Origin: Faucicola tetraodonis
GTDB lineage: Bacteria; Pseudomonadota; Gammaproteobacteria; Pseudomonadales; Moraxellaceae
Reading direction: 5' to 3' (one strand)
DNA: 64,000 nucleotides
Assembly (NCBI GenBank): GCA_032017425.1
Contig: DALZPW010000003.1
A model generated the notes under the pieces. It saw only the letters and a list, made by a program, of their open reading frames with translations, made no database searches and had not been told where the DNA came from. The translations under genes and the position numbers were made by a program. Below are positions 62,067 through 64,000 of the stretch, in pieces. The stretch's first letter is position 1. Each line of letters starts with the position of its first letter.

Positions 62067-63392
62067 ATGACTATGTCTTCTTATCATAAAATATTACCTT
62101 GCTTTACAAGCCTACTACTTGCTATCAGTTTATCTGCCTGTCAACAGTCACCCAATCAAGCGATGGATGTACCCACAGTTCCGACAGCAAGTACTACAGC
62201 TAGTACTGCAGCTAGTACAACCGCAAGTGTCGCTGCCTCTTCGCCTGCCCCAACGCTAAAAGCCAATATCAGTCAACAGTTTATTGGCGCAAGCTTGGTG
62301 CAGCAACGACTGAAACAAGCCTTGCCAGAGATTGCCTATACCACTGATAATTTACCAATGGTTGCCCAGCAAGTAAACCAAGTGAGTTGGTCACCCACAG
62401 GCACTATTGAATTAAAAGCCATGCCTGCCTCTGCGGTAGTCACGTCACAAGCCGCATCAACCGCATCTGCTTCAGCGACCCAATCTGTGACGGGTTTTCA
62501 CTCAACTATTGACTATACTGCGCTCAAACAATCGGCTAATGACAATCCGTCATCCGCGGCTAACAAAGACGCATTACCACCAAAACAAGTGTCAATTACC
62601 CCTGATGAACTGTTGGTATTTAAGACCCAAGCACTGCTTAACTGGCATGGGCATAGCGTGGGTGCGGTGACAGGGATAATGAATAAAAACACCATCAAAG
62701 CGATGCAGATTTTTCAGCAAAAGCACAATCTGCCCGTAACCACCACGATGGATGAAGCTACTTGGTCAGCGTTAACCAGCAACGAGACGTTAAATAAGCA
62801 GCCGATTTTTATCAATTACCAGCTAATGCGCGATGATTTGGTTATCACCAAAGCGCCCAGAGACATGCAATACAAATCAGCGCGTGAAGCGGTGGCTGAA
62901 AAATTTCATATGAGCCAAAAACTGGTGAGTCGATTAAACCCCACCACGCCACTCAAAGCGGGTAACATTATCACCGTCTACAATCCTTATCAGCCCAATA
63001 TGACGGAAGTGACTAAGGTTGTGAGCGATAAAAAGAAAAATATCTTGTACGCCTATGCTGCTAGTGGTGAGCTTGTTGCAAGCTACCCGACAACAGTCGG
63101 CTCTAATTACACCCCCTCACCCTCTGGCACCTTAAAAGTTAAAAATCGGGTATTAAACCCCACCTATAATACTGATTTTTCTTCCAAAGAAAAGTGGCTA
63201 CCACCAGGACCCAACAACCCTGTGGGGCGTGCTTGGATTGGGTTATCAAAACGTGGCTATGGCATTCATGGCTCGCCTGAGCCTGAGTTAATCAGCGCAC
63301 AAAAATCACACGGTTGTGTGCGTTTGACCAATTGGGATGCGCTAAGTCTGTATGGCACGATTGCCGATGGGGCGGATGTGGTCTTTGAATAA
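62067..63392 (+). CDS. L,D-transpeptidase lipoprotein (YkuD) with peptidoglycan-binding domain
   Basis: The 441-residue product has a lipoprotein signal with lipobox LSAC (Cys25). An Ala/Ser/Thr repeat-rich linker (ASTTASTAASTTASVAAS) follows, then a peptidoglycan-binding fold (TQALLNWHGHSVGAVTG, MQIFQQKHNLPV). The catalytic domain has HGSPEPE and SHGCVRLTNW with nucleophile Cys417. The layout copies the enzyme at 43.9 kb, but this one is lipid-anchored, suggesting a split of work. An in-frame ATG two codons downstream is also possible. Confidence 0.92.
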   Translation: MTMSSYHKILPCFTSLLLAISLSACQQSPNQAMDVPTVPTASTTASTAASTTASVAASSPAPTLKANISQQFIGASLVQQRLKQALPEIAYTTDNLPMVAQQVNQVSWSPTGTIELKAMPASAVVTSQAASTASASATQSVTGFHSTIDYTALKQSANDNPSSAANKDALPPKQVSITPDELLVFKTQALLNWHGHSVGAVTGIMNKNTIKAMQIFQQKHNLPVTTTMDEATWSALTSNETLNKQPIFINYQLMRDDLVITKAPRDMQYKSAREAVAEKFHMSQKLVSRLNPTTPLKAGNIITVYNPYQPNMTEVTKVVSDKKKNILYAYAASGELVASYPTTVGSNYTPSPSGTLKVKNRVLNPTYNTDFSSKEKWLPPGPNNPVGRAWIGLSKRGYGIHGSPEPELISAQKSHGCVRLTNWDALSLYGTIADGADVVFE

Positions 63393-63415
63393 GTTTATAT
63401 TGTATAAGCGTCAAA

Positions 63416-63442
63416 CAAACACCCCAAATTTTGGGGTGTTTG
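63416..63442. terminator. Rho-independent terminator after the second L,D-transpeptidase gene
   Basis: AAACACCCC and GGGGTGTTT form a stem closed by AAATTTT, with few T after it; usable on both strands. Confidence 0.75.
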
Positions 63443-63446
63443 GTTA

Positions 63447-63671
63447 TTACGATTCCTGTCGCCAAACTTGTTTTCGCAAATCCTGCTTGGTCTGCCTGCG
63501 TTGTTTTTTGCGGGCGATTTCGACATCATCTTTTTGATGCAATCCGCCTTTTTGCAAAAGCGGATTTAACGCCAAGTAATTACGGGGTTTAACAGCCAAA
63601 TTGGATTGAGCGATTGACGGATTTTTCTCCAGTTGCTCACCCAATTTGATTAATTGTTTTTGGTTTTTCAT
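63447..63671 (-). CDS. Small basic protein of unknown function
   Basis: The 74-residue frame is rich in Lys/Arg/Gln (KKQRRQTKQDLRKQVWRQ at the end) and has AAGGAT before the ATG. NYLALNPLLQKGGLHQKDD in the middle looks conserved in style, but I recognise no family. It could bind nucleic acid, judging only by charge. A terminator separates it from the convergent L,D-transpeptidase gene. Confidence 0.6.
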   Translation of the reverse strand: MKNQKQLIKLGEQLEKNPSIAQSNLAVKPRNYLALNPLLQKGGLHQKDDVEIARKKQRRQTKQDLRKQVWRQES

Positions 63672-63715
63672 GGTTTATCCTTAAAACTTTATTTATCGAT
63701 ATGCAAATTTTTTTA

Positions 63716-63750
63716 TAAAAAAACCAGCGACAGGAGTCACTGGTTTTTTA
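63716..63750 (-). terminator. Rho-independent terminator after the BON/LysM gene
   Basis: AAAAACCAG and CTGGTTTTT form the stem, extended by GA/TC around the loop; T run on the minus strand. Confidence 0.82.
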
Positions 63751-63768
63751 AAAGGCTTAAGGTAAAAA

Positions 63769-64000
63769 TTAAGCTGGGATACGAAGCACTTGACCTGGAT
63801 AGATTTTGTTTGGGTCAGAGAGTAATGGTTTGTTGGCTTCAAAGATTTTGTTGTATTGGTTGGTATCGCCATACACTTCTTTTGAAATTTTTGACAGCGT
63901 ATCGCCTGATTTCACTGTGTACATACGAGATTCTGGCTCTTGCGTCGCAACCGTGATGTTGTCTTCCACTTGTGCAACATACTGTACATTACCTGCCGCT
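63769..64000 (-). CDS. kbp: LysM-domain potassium-binding-like protein (Kbp/YgaU), C-terminal part
   Basis: The frame enters from the right edge and holds about 77 residues. GNVQYVAQVEDNI matches the end of the BON domain of Kbp. YTVKSGDTLSKISKEVYGD then NKIFEANKPLL and IYPGQVLRIPA form a LysM domain with the Kbp-specific wording. Kbp binds potassium in the cytoplasm in E. coli. The N-terminus lies outside the window. Confidence 0.85.
   Translation of the reverse strand, partial: AAGNVQYVAQVEDNITVATQEPESRMYTVKSGDTLSKISKEVYGDTNQYNKIFEANKPLLSDPNKIYPGQVLRIPA

Noticed and set aside
1..64000. CRISPR arrays, insertion sequences, prophage genes, rRNA or replication origin
   Set aside because: I looked for regularly spaced repeats, transposases, integrases and phage structural genes and found none; tandem arrays here have no spacers.

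Overview
The window is a continuous stretch of gammaproteobacterial chromosome that looks like Moraxellaceae (Moraxella/Faucicola or a close relative). The clues are the protein style of the housekeeping genes, a long-form FabH, a GAPDH with a ~100-residue N-terminal extension, MutT fused to a ThiE-like domain, the AT-leaning intergenic DNA and the local gene orders. This assignment rests on recognition, not on a search. No prophage, insertion sequence, CRISPR array, rRNA or replication origin is visible. Almost everything is core metabolism and information processing, so 'ordinary' is the right word for most of the 64 kb.

Layout. 1-4.6 kb: clpA (cut by the left edge), clpS, a membrane coiled-coil protein, then hemE-argC (all minus). 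4.7-12 kb: proB, a plus-strand DegV protein, obg, a long GAPDH, a lipocalin and a MutT/ThiE fusion. At 11.8 kb is a 54-codon hemP with a near-consensus Fur box. 12.1-14.7 kb: a short-chain dehydrogenase and an acyl-CoA synthetase. 15-19.5 kb: orn, rsgA, the rhodanese-grxC-secB cluster and a pteridine reductase. 19.5-27.2 kb: a DegS-like protease, lysS, prfA, fabH (with a highly structured upstream region), a methyltransferase and folD. 27.4-27.8 kb: tRNA-Cys(GCA) and tRNA-Leu(UAA). 27.8-31.2 kb: a lone GspE/PilB-type ATPase and an MFS exporter.

31.3-38.6 kb holds a yejABEF peptide ABC importer with gloB embedded in it. Its last gene, yejF, is separated from yejE by a vapBC toxin-antitoxin pair on the opposite strand and by a 24-codon fragment that looks like the start of a polymorphic-toxin Hint domain. 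This is the only clearly accessory spot. 38.7-43.3 kb: serC, a candidate DNA polymerase III psi subunit, aroC and prmB. 43.8-56.5 kb (mostly plus): an L,D-transpeptidase, small envelope proteins, rpsF-rpsR-rplI, dnaB, alr, argF, yaaA, then groES-groEL (minus, with a sigma-32-type promoter), a DUF3108 protein and a decayed FadL-like porin fragment. 56.5-64 kb: a LysR regulator divergent from leuCD-lipoprotein-leuB, a second L,D-transpeptidase (a lipoprotein), a small basic protein, and a BON/LysM protein of the Kbp type cut by the right edge.

A recurrent texture is short perfect or near-perfect tandem duplications with a 12-16 bp unit and 2-5 copies. They lie upstream of genes (hemE, pteridine reductase, serC, the leu lipoprotein) and inside N-terminal or linker coding regions (acyl-CoA synthetase, methyltransferase, psi-like protein). 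I found no convincing new multi-gene system. The best leads are the Hint-fragment/vapBC insertion in the yej locus, the fabH leader structure, the psi candidate and the tandem-duplication habit.
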